From contig DAOVIO010000036.1 of NCBI GenBank assembly GCA_030673645.1, forward strand, positions 1-27,762: a stretch of DNA of 27,762 bases, read 5' to 3'. A program made the translations under genes and the position numbers. The stretch comes from JAGLSB01 sp023135955 (GTDB lineage Bacteria; Bacteroidota; Bacteroidia; Bacteroidales; GCA-2748055). The notes beneath the pieces were generated by a model. The model made no database searches, was not told the DNA's origin, and was given only the letters and a program-made list of their open reading frames with translations. Shown here one piece after another: positions 1-8,143 of the stretch; position 1 is the first letter of the stretch, and each line of letters starts with the position of its first letter.

Positions 1-226
1 TCTTATCTGATGCCTCAATGATGACATTAGACAATTCAGCAACATAATTATTCCCCGAAAGGTTTTTAATTAGATCTGTTTCATCATCAGCCTGAAGAAA
101 TAAGCGCGGATGGGCAGGCAAATTATCGTCCTTTTTTTCTGTAGAGGATAAATTGCATGAAAACATACTGAAAATGAAAACAGTCAGCAAAATAAGGCTG
201 GCAATAAAATTAAATTGAATTTTCAT
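1..226 (-). CDS. N-terminal fragment of a lipoprotein resembling heparinase II/III-family polysaccharide lyases
   Basis: Reading the minus strand from the ATG at 226 gives 75 open codons before the window edge, so the C-terminal part is missing. The first ~24 residues are a hydrophobic signal peptide ending in a lipobox (FSMFSC), so the product should be a lipid-anchored envelope protein. Right after a short polar linker comes HPRLFLQADDETDLIKN; an HPRL(L/F) stretch followed by an acidic segment is typical of the N-terminus of heparinase II/III-like and alginate-lyase-like (PL12/PL15/PL17/PL21-type) proteins. No catalytic residue is visible in the fragment, so the family call rests on that short motif. 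It is divergent from the OmpA-like gene. The lipoprotein call is firm; the lyase call is tentative. Confidence 0.55.
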   Translation of the reverse strand, partial: MKIQFNFIASLILLTVFIFSMFSCNLSSTEKKDDNLPAHPRLFLQADDETDLIKNLSGNNYVAELSNVIIEASDK

Positions 227-451
227 AAGGATCCGGGGATTTATTTATTTCGATTTCAAGATTGTAATATACTGATTTTTCATCAGTTTGTTAACGAATT
301 TGAGAAATACATGATTGAACCTGGATAAAAAATTATCAGAATACTCCCACAGTATAAGCAGAATTATTTATCTTAATAGTTATACAATTTTGAAAATAAT
401 AGCTTATCTTGTGCTAATCATCGCTTGAATATTAACCTAATAACCAAATTA
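227..451. promoter_or_regulatory. Divergent intergenic region with a small inverted repeat
   Basis: This spacer separates the minus-strand lipoprotein start (226) from the OmpA-like gene (ATG 452), so promoters for both should lie here. I see no clean Bacteroidota consensus (TTTG, 19-21 bp, TAnnTTTG) on either strand. One perfect inverted repeat is visible at 271-287 (ACTGAT, 5-nt loop TTTTC, ATCAGT). It is too short for a convincing terminator; it could be a protein-binding site or chance in AT-rich DNA. Confidence 0.3.
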
Positions 452-961
452 ATGAGAATACTGATTTCTGGTTTACTTGTATTTTTAATCTGGGCATCAT
501 TTTCCAGTTATATTTATGTGGAAAAAATATGGCAGGAGCCTGTTGATCTGGATTTGACAATTGCTGAGGAAAATGTTATTGAAGAATCTTCTGATACTTT
601 AATGACCGAAATACCTGATTTACCCTCTGAATTTACAGTTTATTTTGATTATAATAAATCAGATTTTATGGCTGATAATCAGAATGATGCAAAGTTTGAA
701 GCCTTCCTGGATTATTTGATTTTTGCAACTGAATCCACGGTTGAAATTACAGGCTATACAGATGGCCTTGGCTCTGCAGAGTATAACCATAGGCTTGGGC
801 TTACAAGAGCAAATTCAGTCATCTTACACTTTCATAAGCTTGGAATAAATGATGATCGATTAATAATAAAATCTGAGGGTGAGTCTAATCCTGTTGCAAG
901 TAATAATACAGTGGAAGGAAGAGCAAAAAACAGAAGAGCTGAAATAACAATAAAAAAATAA
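452..961 (+). CDS. OmpA-family peptidoglycan-binding membrane protein
   Basis: The product is about 169 aa from the ATG at 452. An upstream in-frame TTG at 425 would add nine residues, but the ATG gives a cleaner N-terminus. An N-terminal hydrophobic segment (MRILISGLLVFLIWASFSSY) is a membrane anchor or signal. A short acidic linker follows, then a full OmpA C-terminal-like domain over roughly the last 105 residues: FDYNKSDF, the GYTDGLGSAEYN turn, LGLTRANSV, and the closing GRAKNRRAEI. The Asp of GYTD and the Arg of NRRAEI fit the family residues that contact diaminopimelate in peptidoglycan. The likely role is to tether the envelope to the cell wall. Without a beta-barrel it is not a classical OmpA porin. 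The next gene starts 5 nt after the stop, so the two are probably co-transcribed. Confidence 0.85.
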   Translation: MRILISGLLVFLIWASFSSYIYVEKIWQEPVDLDLTIAEENVIEESSDTLMTEIPDLPSEFTVYFDYNKSDFMADNQNDAKFEAFLDYLIFATESTVEITGYTDGLGSAEYNHRLGLTRANSVILHFHKLGINDDRLIIKSEGESNPVASNNTVEGRAKNRRAEITIKK

Positions 962-966
962 ATATC

Positions 967-1227
967 ATGTCAATTATAGTAATATTAGCACAAACAAGAA
1001 CAGGGGCAATGATTGAAATATTTGCTCTTTTAGTAATCGCCGCAATTATCGGATTTCTTACAGCTTACTTATTTTATAAGTCCGTTTATACAGAAAAGAT
1101 AAATATTCTTAAAGAAGAAATAGAAAAATTAACTGGTAGTGTAGGTTTACTTAACGATGAAATTAAAACTCTAGGTGAAAACCTCGCAGAAAAAGACAAA
1201 GAAATAGCGGATCTTAAAAAGAAATAA
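967..1227 (+). CDS. Small single-pass membrane protein with a coiled-coil tail
   Basis: This is an 86-aa protein starting at ATG 967. A hydrophobic helix at about residues 15-38 (IEIFALLVIAAIIGFLTAYL) is followed by a charged heptad-like region to the end (KEEIEKL, LNDEIKTL, ENLAEKDKEI), which should form a coiled coil. No enzymatic domain is present. It lies 5 nt behind the OmpA-like gene, so the pair may work together as an envelope-spanning or scaffolding unit; that is inference. Similar short helix-plus-coil proteins are often left as hypothetical. I do not recognise a named family. Confidence 0.7.
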   Translation: MSIIVILAQTRTGAMIEIFALLVIAAIIGFLTAYLFYKSVYTEKINILKEEIEKLTGSVGLLNDEIKTLGENLAEKDKEIADLKKK

Positions 1228-1247
1228 TAATTTCCGATTCAGGTCTG

Positions 1248-1279
1248 TTTATTATACTTATTAGTATTTACTATCCTTG
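1248..1279 (+). promoter_or_regulatory. Weak candidate Bacteroidota-type promoter for the 1368-7818 operon
   Basis: TTTA at 1248-1251 and TATCCTTG at 1272-1279 are separated by 20 bp. The Bacteroidota consensus is TTTG, 19-21 bp, TAnnTTTG, so each element has one mismatch. It lies about 90 bp upstream of the ATG at 1368, a normal leader length, and after the stop at 1227. In AT-rich DNA such matches arise by chance. Confidence 0.25.
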
Positions 1280-1367
1280 TTTAAACTGAAACTTGATTAA
1301 TTTTGGCTTGAGTTCAAATCTCAACTATAAACAAATTGGCCTTTCAAGAATTTTATACATTTTGAGA

Positions 1368-2090
1368 ATGAGGATAATATTATTATTTCTCGTCTCTACT
1401 ATTTTCTCAACTGGCCTTGCTCAAATTAAGGATCCCTCATCTGAAAAATATTTTACTGAGATACAACAACTTGCAAATGAAAAATATGGTACAGATCAGC
1501 AGCTGATCAATGGTTCTTATTATGAGTATAGACAAGATCGGGACGAAGGCCATCCATTCCTATTTGAAAACAAATTTTCTAATGCGGACTTGATATTTCG
1601 AGAAATCGAATATAAAGGGATCATTGCAAAATATGATGTATATAATCAATCCTTAATTTTAAAATCCGATCTGGAAAATTATCAGATAACGACATTATTA
1701 GCCATTGAATTTGTCACAGAGTTTAGTTTTAGTGGAATGCTTTTTAGAAAATATTCATTTAATGGTGAAGCCCCAGCATATTTTCAGGTAGTGTCTGATG
1801 AAGATGAGATAGTATGTTTATATTACTGGCACAAAACACGTATAGAGTCTATACACCAAAGGATTTACAGCTCCTTTAAATATAGTGAAAGTAAACACAA
1901 AAATTACTTATTGATAAATGAGCAAATTGGTCAATTTAGAAATAACAGATCATTTGTTAAGTTATTCCCAATGAATATTCAAAGAGATATTTTGTCTTAT
2001 TTGAAGTCTGAAAAACTTAGAGTGAAAAAAGTTACGGATGCAGAAATGTCCGGAATCATTCAATTCAGTAAACCCCTTCTTCTTAAGTAG
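1368..2090 (+). CDS. Unrecognised exported protein, first gene of the TonB-receptor/DUF4249 operon
   Basis: I place the start at ATG 1368, giving 240 aa. The in-frame TTG at 1293 would put 25 polar residues before the signal peptide, which is unlikely. MRIILLFLVSTIFSTGLAQ is a good Sec signal peptide with cleavage after LAQ. The mature part is mixed alpha/beta with no recognised catalytic motif. Visible features are NGSYYEY, GHPFLFENKF and the YKGIIAKYDVYNQ segment. This layout resembles short exported proteins I have seen next to STN-type TonB receptors, but I cannot give a function. The receptor start lies 28 nt beyond the stop, so the genes are probably in one transcript. A role in the outer membrane or periplasm supporting the receptor is inference. 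Confidence 0.65.
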   Translation: MRIILLFLVSTIFSTGLAQIKDPSSEKYFTEIQQLANEKYGTDQQLINGSYYEYRQDRDEGHPFLFENKFSNADLIFREIEYKGIIAKYDVYNQSLILKSDLENYQITTLLAIEFVTEFSFSGMLFRKYSFNGEAPAYFQVVSDEDEIVCLYYWHKTRIESIHQRIYSSFKYSESKHKNYLLINEQIGQFRNNRSFVKLFPMNIQRDILSYLKSEKLRVKKVTDAEMSGIIQFSKPLLLK

Positions 2091-2118
2091 AGGAAAATGC
2101 AGTAAATCAAATGTTATT

Positions 2119-4893
2119 ATGAAGAGTCTTGTTATCTGCATTATCATCTGTTCCCTCAGTAATACCTTATTTGGACAGAGTAATTCCGTTTTGAAGCAGG
2201 CCTATACTGAAATAGGCTTAGTTGAGTTTGTTGAGGAGATTGAAAGGAATAGCGATGTTACATTTTTTTATAAGAATGAATGGGTTGACAGTATTGTATT
2301 TGCAGATATAAAAGCCAATATGACTTTTAAAGAAGTATTGGATACAGAATTGATAAAATATGGACTTAATTATTATTCCAGTGGCAACCAGATTTTCATT
2401 TATCCGGGTTCTGTGATTGTTTCAGAAGTACCTGAATATGAGAAAATGCAAGTACTTGGCCGTGAAGCTTTGGGAAACAATAATACTGGTTCTGGAACTG
2501 ATAATAAATTTATACAGACAAGGGGAGAATTGACGGAGCAGTTGATAGTCATTGGTAATAAACAAAACACGGATTACTCTAAAAAGTGTGTGGTTAAAGG
2601 AAGAATAATAAATCAGAGGGATAATGAGCGGATGATTGGGGCAACCATTTTTATAAAGGAGCTTGATATTGGAATGATAACCGATGTATTCGGGGACTTT
2701 GAATTGAGAGTTTTTCCAGGTGAATACGGAATTAGTGTGAATCATATCTCAATGAAAGAAATGCACTATGTACTCCATGTATTTACTGATGGGGAATTGT
2801 TAATTGAATTGGAAGATGAAATAATAGAACTACAGGAGATCACCATAAGTCATGATCGATTTGATAATGTAAAAAGCATGCAAATGGGTTTCAATAGAAT
2901 ATCTATTAAATCTATGAAGGAAATTCCTGTAGTAATGGGAGAAAAGGATGTTATTAAAGTTGCACAAATGCTACCCGGGGTGCAGAATGTTGGTGAGGGA
3001 TCCTCTGGCTTTAACGTACGGGGAGGATCTGCTGATCAAAACATGTTTTATATAAACAAGATTTCAGTTTATAACACCTCTCATTTGTTTGGGTTTTTTA
3101 CAGCATTCAGTCCGGATATTATTAATGACTTTACTCTATATAAAAATAATATCCCGACAAAATATGGTGGACGGATCGCTTCAGTTTTTGAGATTTCAAC
3201 CAGGAATGGGAATAAGAATAATTTCTTTGCTCAAGGGGGAATTAGTCCTATTACAGGACATTTCTCTTTTGAGGGACCAATAATAAAAGAGAAGGTTTCA
3301 GTAGTTGCCAGTTATAGAAGTACATATTCTGATTGGCTTTTAAAAAGAATGAAGGACACTAATATAAGGGAAAGTGAAGCATCATTTCATGACGGAACAT
3401 TGGGTATAAACTCTGAGATTAATAAAAATAATCAGGTAAAAGTATTCTTTTACAGAAGCTCAGATGAATTTTCCCTTTCGTCAATCAATGATTACAGCTA
3501 CTCGAATACAGGAGCTTCTTTGACATGGAAACATAATTACTCACCTACACTTTCATCAGATATATCTTTCGCAAGTAGCAATTATCAGTTTTCGAATACT
3601 AATAAGAATAACATTTCTGAAGCATATTCGCAGGCTTATGACATTAGACATAATGAGTTTAGGGCTGATTTTCTACTATTACAATATGAAAATCATAGGA
3701 TTGAATTTGGGACAAATAGCATTTTGTATGATCTGAACCGGGGAGATATATTACCATTTGGAGAAGAATCAACAAGAACTTCAATTAAGCTGGGAGAAGA
3801 GCAGGGATTAGAGAATGCAATTTACATCTCTGATGAATTCAAACTTTTACCTAAGCTTGATATCATGGCAGGTTTAAGATATAGCTTTTACAGTCAGTTA
3901 GGGCCGAAGGAAGTAATTAAGTATTTTGACGGAATGCCCCTTGCAATAGATAATGTAACAGGAGTTTCCACTTATGATCGTGGTAAAATTGTTAAATGGC
4001 ATTCTGGTTTGGAGCCCAGATTAGGTTTAAATTATTTGATTAAAACGAATAGTTCTATCAAGGCCTCATACAATCGCCTTCAGCAATATATCTTTCTGTT
4101 AAGTAATACGATTGCTGTTTCACCAAACGATCAATGGAAACTTACCGATTATCACATAGAACCTCCTGTTTCTGATCAATTATCACTTGGGTATTATCAG
4201 GATATTAAGAACAGAGGAATATCCTTTTCCATTGAGTTATATAAAAAATGGATCAATAATGTGGTGGATTATAAAAACGGGGCAGATTTTATTTCCAACG
4301 TTCCTATTGAACAACAGATAATCCAGGGTAAACAGAACTCGAATGGAGTGGAGTTCATGTTGGAGAAAACATCAAGGAACCTAACCGGCTGGTTGTCATA
4401 CACATATTCGCGTTCTTTTCTTAAGATGAATGGCATTCATGCTGTAGAAAGAATTAATAATGGTATAGCTTACCCTTCCAATTTTGACAGGCCGCATAGT
4501 ATGAATTTCGTTTCGAATTATCGTGTAAACCGTAGATTGAGTTTCTCTTCAAATGTTGTATATTCTTCAGGAAGACCTGTTACATTACCTGTGTCAATTT
4601 ACTATTCACAAGGTCAGCAGTTGTTGTTATATTCTGATCGGAACCAGTATCGTATTCCTGATTACTTCAGAGTTGATCTCTCTATCAATCTGGAAGGCAA
4701 CCTGAAATTTCAAAAATTTGGTCATAGTTACTGGATGTTTAATGTCTACAATCTTACTGGAAGGACAAATGCATATTCTGTATTTTACAAGGCAGAAAAC
4801 GGAAAGATAAATGGTTATAAGCTATCTATTTTTGCAAGACCAATTGTAACATTATCGTGGCATCTCAAGTTAGGTAATTATTCAAACGACTAG
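2119..4893 (+). CDS. STN-domain TonB-dependent outer-membrane receptor
   Basis: The start at ATG 2119 gives about 924 aa and puts a clean signal peptide (MKSLVICIIICSLSNTLFGQ) at the N-terminus. The reading frame extends upstream to 2038, but that would overlap the previous gene. In order: a STN (secretin/TonB short N-terminal) domain at ~25-100 (VTFFYKNEW, TFKEVLDTEL, YYSSGNQIFIYPG); a carboxypeptidase-regulatory-like beta-sandwich at ~155-225 (VKGRIINQRDNERMIGATIF); a plug domain at ~255-370 (QMLPGVQNVGEGSSGFNVRGGSADQ split around Gly-rich turns); then a long beta-barrel to the end. STN domains usually signal to an anti-sigma factor of FecR type, yet none is encoded nearby. It is followed by DUF4249 and MG2-like genes, a recurring Bacteroidota trio. 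The substrate is unknown; it is not a SusC type. Confidence 0.85.
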   Translation: MKSLVICIIICSLSNTLFGQSNSVLKQAYTEIGLVEFVEEIERNSDVTFFYKNEWVDSIVFADIKANMTFKEVLDTELIKYGLNYYSSGNQIFIYPGSVIVSEVPEYEKMQVLGREALGNNNTGSGTDNKFIQTRGELTEQLIVIGNKQNTDYSKKCVVKGRIINQRDNERMIGATIFIKELDIGMITDVFGDFELRVFPGEYGISVNHISMKEMHYVLHVFTDGELLIELEDEIIELQEITISHDRFDNVKSMQMGFNRISIKSMKEIPVVMGEKDVIKVAQMLPGVQNVGEGSSGFNVRGGSADQNMFYINKISVYNTSHLFGFFTAFSPDIINDFTLYKNNIPTKYGGRIASVFEISTRNGNKNNFFAQGGISPITGHFSFEGPIIKEKVSVVASYRSTYSDWLLKRMKDTNIRESEASFHDGTLGINSEINKNNQVKVFFYRSSDEFSLSSINDYSYSNTGASLTWKHNYSPTLSSDISFASSNYQFSNTNKNNISEAYSQAYDIRHNEFRADFLLLQYENHRIEFGTNSILYDLNRGDILPFGEESTRTSIKLGEEQGLENAIYISDEFKLLPKLDIMAGLRYSFYSQLGPKEVIKYFDGMPLAIDNVTGVSTYDRGKIVKWHSGLEPRLGLNYLIKTNSSIKASYNRLQQYIFLLSNTIAVSPNDQWKLTDYHIEPPVSDQLSLGYYQDIKNRGISFSIELYKKWINNVVDYKNGADFISNVPIEQQIIQGKQNSNGVEFMLEKTSRNLTGWLSYTYSRSFLKMNGIHAVERINNGIAYPSNFDRPHSMNFVSNYRVNRRLSFSSNVVYSSGRPVTLPVSIYYSQGQQLLLYSDRNQYRIPDYFRVDLSINLEGNLKFQKFGHSYWMFNVYNLTGRTNAYSVFYKAENGKINGYKLSIFARPIVTLSWHLKLGNYSND

Positions 4894-4932
4894 TAGATGC
4901 GCGAAACAATTAAAATAAAGAAATTGTATAAT

Positions 4933-6099
4933 ATGAAATTCTTTCTCAAGCAATTATTGAATTATAGTATTTTCCTTATGCTTATTTTCTATGCGAATAG
5001 TTGCCAGATTCCATTTGAAGCTGAGATTGAGGGAAAGATCGGGCTGATTTCAATTGATGGAAGTATTGTTAAAGGAGATTCATTGCAGACCATTACAATA
5101 TCAAGTTCAACTTCACTATATATTCCTGAATTTGACCCTGTTATTGGTTGTGCTGTTTCAATAATAGACGAATTAGGAAATGAATTCCTTTTCCCTGAAA
5201 CTGAGGATGGTACATATACACGTGCAATTCCTGATGAGTTCCTTGTTTATGATAGGATGTACAGATTGAAAATTACTACACCTGATGGTGATCAATATGA
5301 ATCGGACTATGAGACAATAAGACAAGGTGCTCCGGTTGACTCAATTTATTATGAACGGGATAATATGTATGTAGCTTCTGAAGATGAGGAATTATATTTT
5401 GTTCAATTTTATTTAGATCTTAAGGGATCTGAAAGTGATTCAAGGTACTATCGCTGGGGTTTGACAGAAGCCTGGGAATATGTCAGTATTTCATATATCG
5501 ATTATATATATGTGGATGAAGAGTTAAATATAGAGTACCCCGAATCTCCTATAGAGTTTTATCGATGTTGGAATAGCAGGAAAGTTCCTGGTTTCTATTC
5601 ATCTTCAACAGTCAACCTTACCAGCAACCTGAAAAAGAAAATTCCATTGCATCAGGTTTCAACCGTGACAGGTCGTTTAAGTATAAAATACAGCCTCTTA
5701 GTTGAGCAATACTCTCTGAATGAAGGAGCATATAATTATTGGAATCAAGCCAAAACAGAGACTGAGGAGGCAGGAGGTCTTTACACTCAACAACCAGGGC
5801 AGACCCAGACAAATTTGTTTAATGTAAATGATAGTAAAGAAGAAGTCCTTGGTTATTTCTGGGCCTCGTCAAAAACTGAAAAGCGTATCTTCACCTCTCG
5901 TCCTCGCGATCTGACAATCAATCCTTATTGTCAATTGTACAGTTTCCTTTTAGAAGATCATGGGGAAGGTCCTTTCCCCAGATACATTGTAATTAAAATG
6001 GACGCAGATGATGATCCTATTGAATTTACTAGTAGCCCGGAGTGTCTAAATTGCACATTATTAGGTGGAGTTAACAAGAAGCCAAATTACTGGGAGTAA
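4933..6099 (+). CDS. DUF4249 outer-membrane lipoprotein
   Basis: I prefer ATG 4933 (388 aa) over ATG 4897, because it begins directly with the signal peptide MKFFLKQLLNYSIFLMLIFY followed by the lipobox ANSC. DUF4249 hallmarks are visible. The mature N-terminus is PFEAEIEGKIGLISIDGSI; the central region has LYRLKITTPDG-like beta strands (MYRLKITTPDGDQYES); and the C-terminus closes with SPECLNCTLLGGVNKKPNYW, matching the family's ending (C-x-x-C...GG-x-N-x-KP-x-(F/Y)W). The family's biochemical role is not established. It is almost always encoded directly behind a TonB-dependent receptor, as here. By analogy with SusD it may be a surface lid or ligand-capture partner of that receptor, which is inference. 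Confidence 0.85.
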   Translation: MKFFLKQLLNYSIFLMLIFYANSCQIPFEAEIEGKIGLISIDGSIVKGDSLQTITISSSTSLYIPEFDPVIGCAVSIIDELGNEFLFPETEDGTYTRAIPDEFLVYDRMYRLKITTPDGDQYESDYETIRQGAPVDSIYYERDNMYVASEDEELYFVQFYLDLKGSESDSRYYRWGLTEAWEYVSISYIDYIYVDEELNIEYPESPIEFYRCWNSRKVPGFYSSSTVNLTSNLKKKIPLHQVSTVTGRLSIKYSLLVEQYSLNEGAYNYWNQAKTETEEAGGLYTQQPGQTQTNLFNVNDSKEEVLGYFWASSKTEKRIFTSRPRDLTINPYCQLYSFLLEDHGEGPFPRYIVIKMDADDDPIEFTSSPECLNCTLLGGVNKKPNYWE

Positions 6100-6111
6100 A
6101 AGTGATATACA

Positions 6112-7818
6112 ATGCAGAGAAAAGATAATAAAATATTTATTCTGGTAACAATCTTATTATTGTTTAGCTATAAGCTTGGGTTCGGACAGTTTATGGCACC
6201 TATGAAACTAATGGAATCTGGCGAAAGACTTTACCTATTCACTGACAGGGCATTGTATAGCGTATCTGAGAAACTATTCTTTTCGGCATTTTATAATCAA
6301 CCTCCTCAAACTGAACTCGCCAAATGGAGTACGGTTTTGTATGCAGAACTTATTAAATGGGATGGTACAAAGCTGGTTCAATCTAAAGTCCCAATAAAAA
6401 ATGGATTTGCTGATGGATTCATTAATATCCCTGAGAATATTAAATCAGGGAACTATTACTTAAGAGTATATACTAAATGGATGCGAAACTATTCTCCATA
6501 TTCATATAGTTATATCCCTGTAAAAATAGTTAATCCACATGTTCGGGAGATTGATAAGAGGCCTGAATCAACTGATCAAATCGTTCATATAGAGAATAAA
6601 AGAGATTCGAATATATCAGAAGATATTATTATCTCCGGTATTGAGCCGACCTATAGAAGACGTCAGTTGGTGGAATTTGAGGTGTCTATTCTTACAAAGC
6701 AATTATCCGGACCATATTGCCTTAGTGTAGCTAAGCTCGAAAACAATAATAAAGTGGCAGGCTCATATAGCTTCGCAGGCTATGAGAACATTGATTTTAA
6801 CAAGGAAGTTGAATATTTGCCTGAAATTAATAGCTTATCACTGTCAGGAAAAGTTATTGATCGATCTACCAAAAAGCCTCTTACCGAGGAAGAAATAATT
6901 CTTACATCCACATTAAATCCTTTCTTTTTCTCAACATTAGAATCATACAGTGATGGTAGTTTCTTGTTCTCCCTTCCAGAATATGAGGGTTCCCATCAGT
7001 TTTGCCTATCATTGGGAAATGAGGAACTGGATGAAGTTGAGTTTCAAATCGGTAATGATTTTTGCAATCAACCAGTAATTCTTCCTTATACACCTTTTGA
7101 ATTAAACACAGAAGAAGAAATCATAGTAGAGGAAATTTCTACAAATGCTCAACTAAGCAAAAAGTTTTACAATATACATTCATCCAATAATGAAAAGGAA
7201 AGTTATTATCCATTTTATGGAAAGGCTCAAGGAATTACCTATGTAAATGACTTCGTTGAATTAATTGATTTGAAAGAGTTCTTCTTTGAAATAATCATGA
7301 ACGTTTTTATCAGGTATGAAAAAAAAGAGCCTTATCTTAAATTAGATGATATGAGCAGTATGTGTAATTTTTCACCACTTGTTTTATTGGATAATATTCC
7401 AGTTCCAAATGATAAAAGACTGCTGAGCATTCCCACCAATAGAATTGATAGGATTGAAGTAATCAATGGCGGATATGCTGTAGGAAATAATATGTATAGT
7501 GGAATTATAAGTATCTATTCAAATAATAGAGATCTTGCTGGTATGGACTTGAATATGAATCTTCAGTTTTTTAATTATCAATTGTTTAGTGATAATGTTC
7601 ATTCTTTTCCAGAATATTCCTATGATAACTTTTCACGAATGGCAGATATGCGAAATCTATTGTACTGGCAGCCCAAAATAGAATTATCACATAAGGAATC
7701 AACTAAAATTAAGTTTTATACAAGTGATGCCAATGGTAAATATACAGTGACTCTTCGTGGAATTGGTGAGAATGGCAATACAATTGTTTATGGCCGGTCT
7801 CATTTTATAATTGAATAA
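6112..7818 (+). CDS. Exported MG2-like protein with a lone plug-like segment
   Basis: This is a 568-aa protein from ATG 6112, 12 nt after the DUF4249 gene. Residues 1-26 are a signal peptide (ILVTILLLFSYKLGFGQ). Residues ~38-142 resemble the alpha-2-macroglobulin MG2 fold: GERLYLFTDRALYSVSEKLFF, then SGNYYLRVYTKWMRNY. Residues ~243-300 look like a carboxypeptidase-regulatory beta-sandwich (LSGKVIDRSTKKPL, YSDGSFLF). Residues ~420-480 look like a TonB-receptor plug half (LVLLDNIPVPNDK, IDRIEVINGGYAVGNNMYSGIISIYS), but no beta-barrel follows. The third-gene position after receptor and DUF4249 recurs in Bacteroidota. No thioester or protease-bait motif is seen, so it is unlikely to be a true macroglobulin inhibitor. 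It may be a periplasmic or surface partner of the upstream receptor. Confidence 0.75.
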   Translation: MQRKDNKIFILVTILLLFSYKLGFGQFMAPMKLMESGERLYLFTDRALYSVSEKLFFSAFYNQPPQTELAKWSTVLYAELIKWDGTKLVQSKVPIKNGFADGFINIPENIKSGNYYLRVYTKWMRNYSPYSYSYIPVKIVNPHVREIDKRPESTDQIVHIENKRDSNISEDIIISGIEPTYRRRQLVEFEVSILTKQLSGPYCLSVAKLENNNKVAGSYSFAGYENIDFNKEVEYLPEINSLSLSGKVIDRSTKKPLTEEEIILTSTLNPFFFSTLESYSDGSFLFSLPEYEGSHQFCLSLGNEELDEVEFQIGNDFCNQPVILPYTPFELNTEEEIIVEEISTNAQLSKKFYNIHSSNNEKESYYPFYGKAQGITYVNDFVELIDLKEFFFEIIMNVFIRYEKKEPYLKLDDMSSMCNFSPLVLLDNIPVPNDKRLLSIPTNRIDRIEVINGGYAVGNNMYSGIISIYSNNRDLAGMDLNMNLQFFNYQLFSDNVHSFPEYSYDNFSRMADMRNLLYWQPKIELSHKESTKIKFYTSDANGKYTVTLRGIGENGNTIVYGRSHFIIE

Positions 7819-8143
7819 GAAACCTAATATTATTTACCAAATAATCCTGAAAAAACTGTTCACTTTGCAGAAATGGATGATTATCAGCATCTCTGATAGT
7901 TATGTTAATAGATTTGCAGTTGAGAACTTCAAACCCGTAGATAACATTGTGGGAAAACGATGCTATTATGCAGCGAGATTCAGAGCGGTAATAAAATTGC
8001 CCTGCGAGAATGTCTCAAAAACGGATAGGACTTCAATCATTGTCAATAAAACCAGGTTGGGGTAATTACTACTTACAGGAACCAGGTATTCTTACTTTTA
8101 CATAAATAATTCGCCTGCGTGCATTAATTAAAACTATTCTGGA
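7819..8143. promoter_or_regulatory. 325-bp gap upstream of the SusC/SusD operon
   Basis: This gap must hold the promoter of the PUL operon. I see no strong consensus pair; TAGATTTG at 7909-7916 fits a -7 element but has no TTTG at the right distance. A perfect AT-only inverted repeat, ATTATTT-ACC-AAATAAT at 7829-7845, lies 11 nt after the preceding stop and could weakly mark a transcript end, but no T-run follows. A second inverted repeat, TATCAG-CATCT-CTGATA at 7882-7898, could be a binding site. An 84-codon reading frame crosses the region (7811-8065) but does not look like a protein. TGTCTCA at 8011-8017 is one base from the reverse complement of the TAAGACA repeat found upstream of the sulfatases. 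Confidence 0.35.

Noticed and set aside
271..287. ACTGAT-TTTTC-ATCAGT as a Rho-independent terminator
   Set aside because: It is a 6-bp AT-rich stem inside a divergent promoter region, with no gene ending there.
2038..2118. N-terminal extension of the STN receptor reading frame
   Set aside because: It would overlap the previous gene and put polar residues ahead of an excellent signal peptide at 2119.
7811..8065. 84-codon plus-strand reading frame between the MG2-like gene and SusC
   Set aside because: It overlaps the end of the previous gene, has no signal or known motif, and its composition does not look like a protein. Treated as chance.
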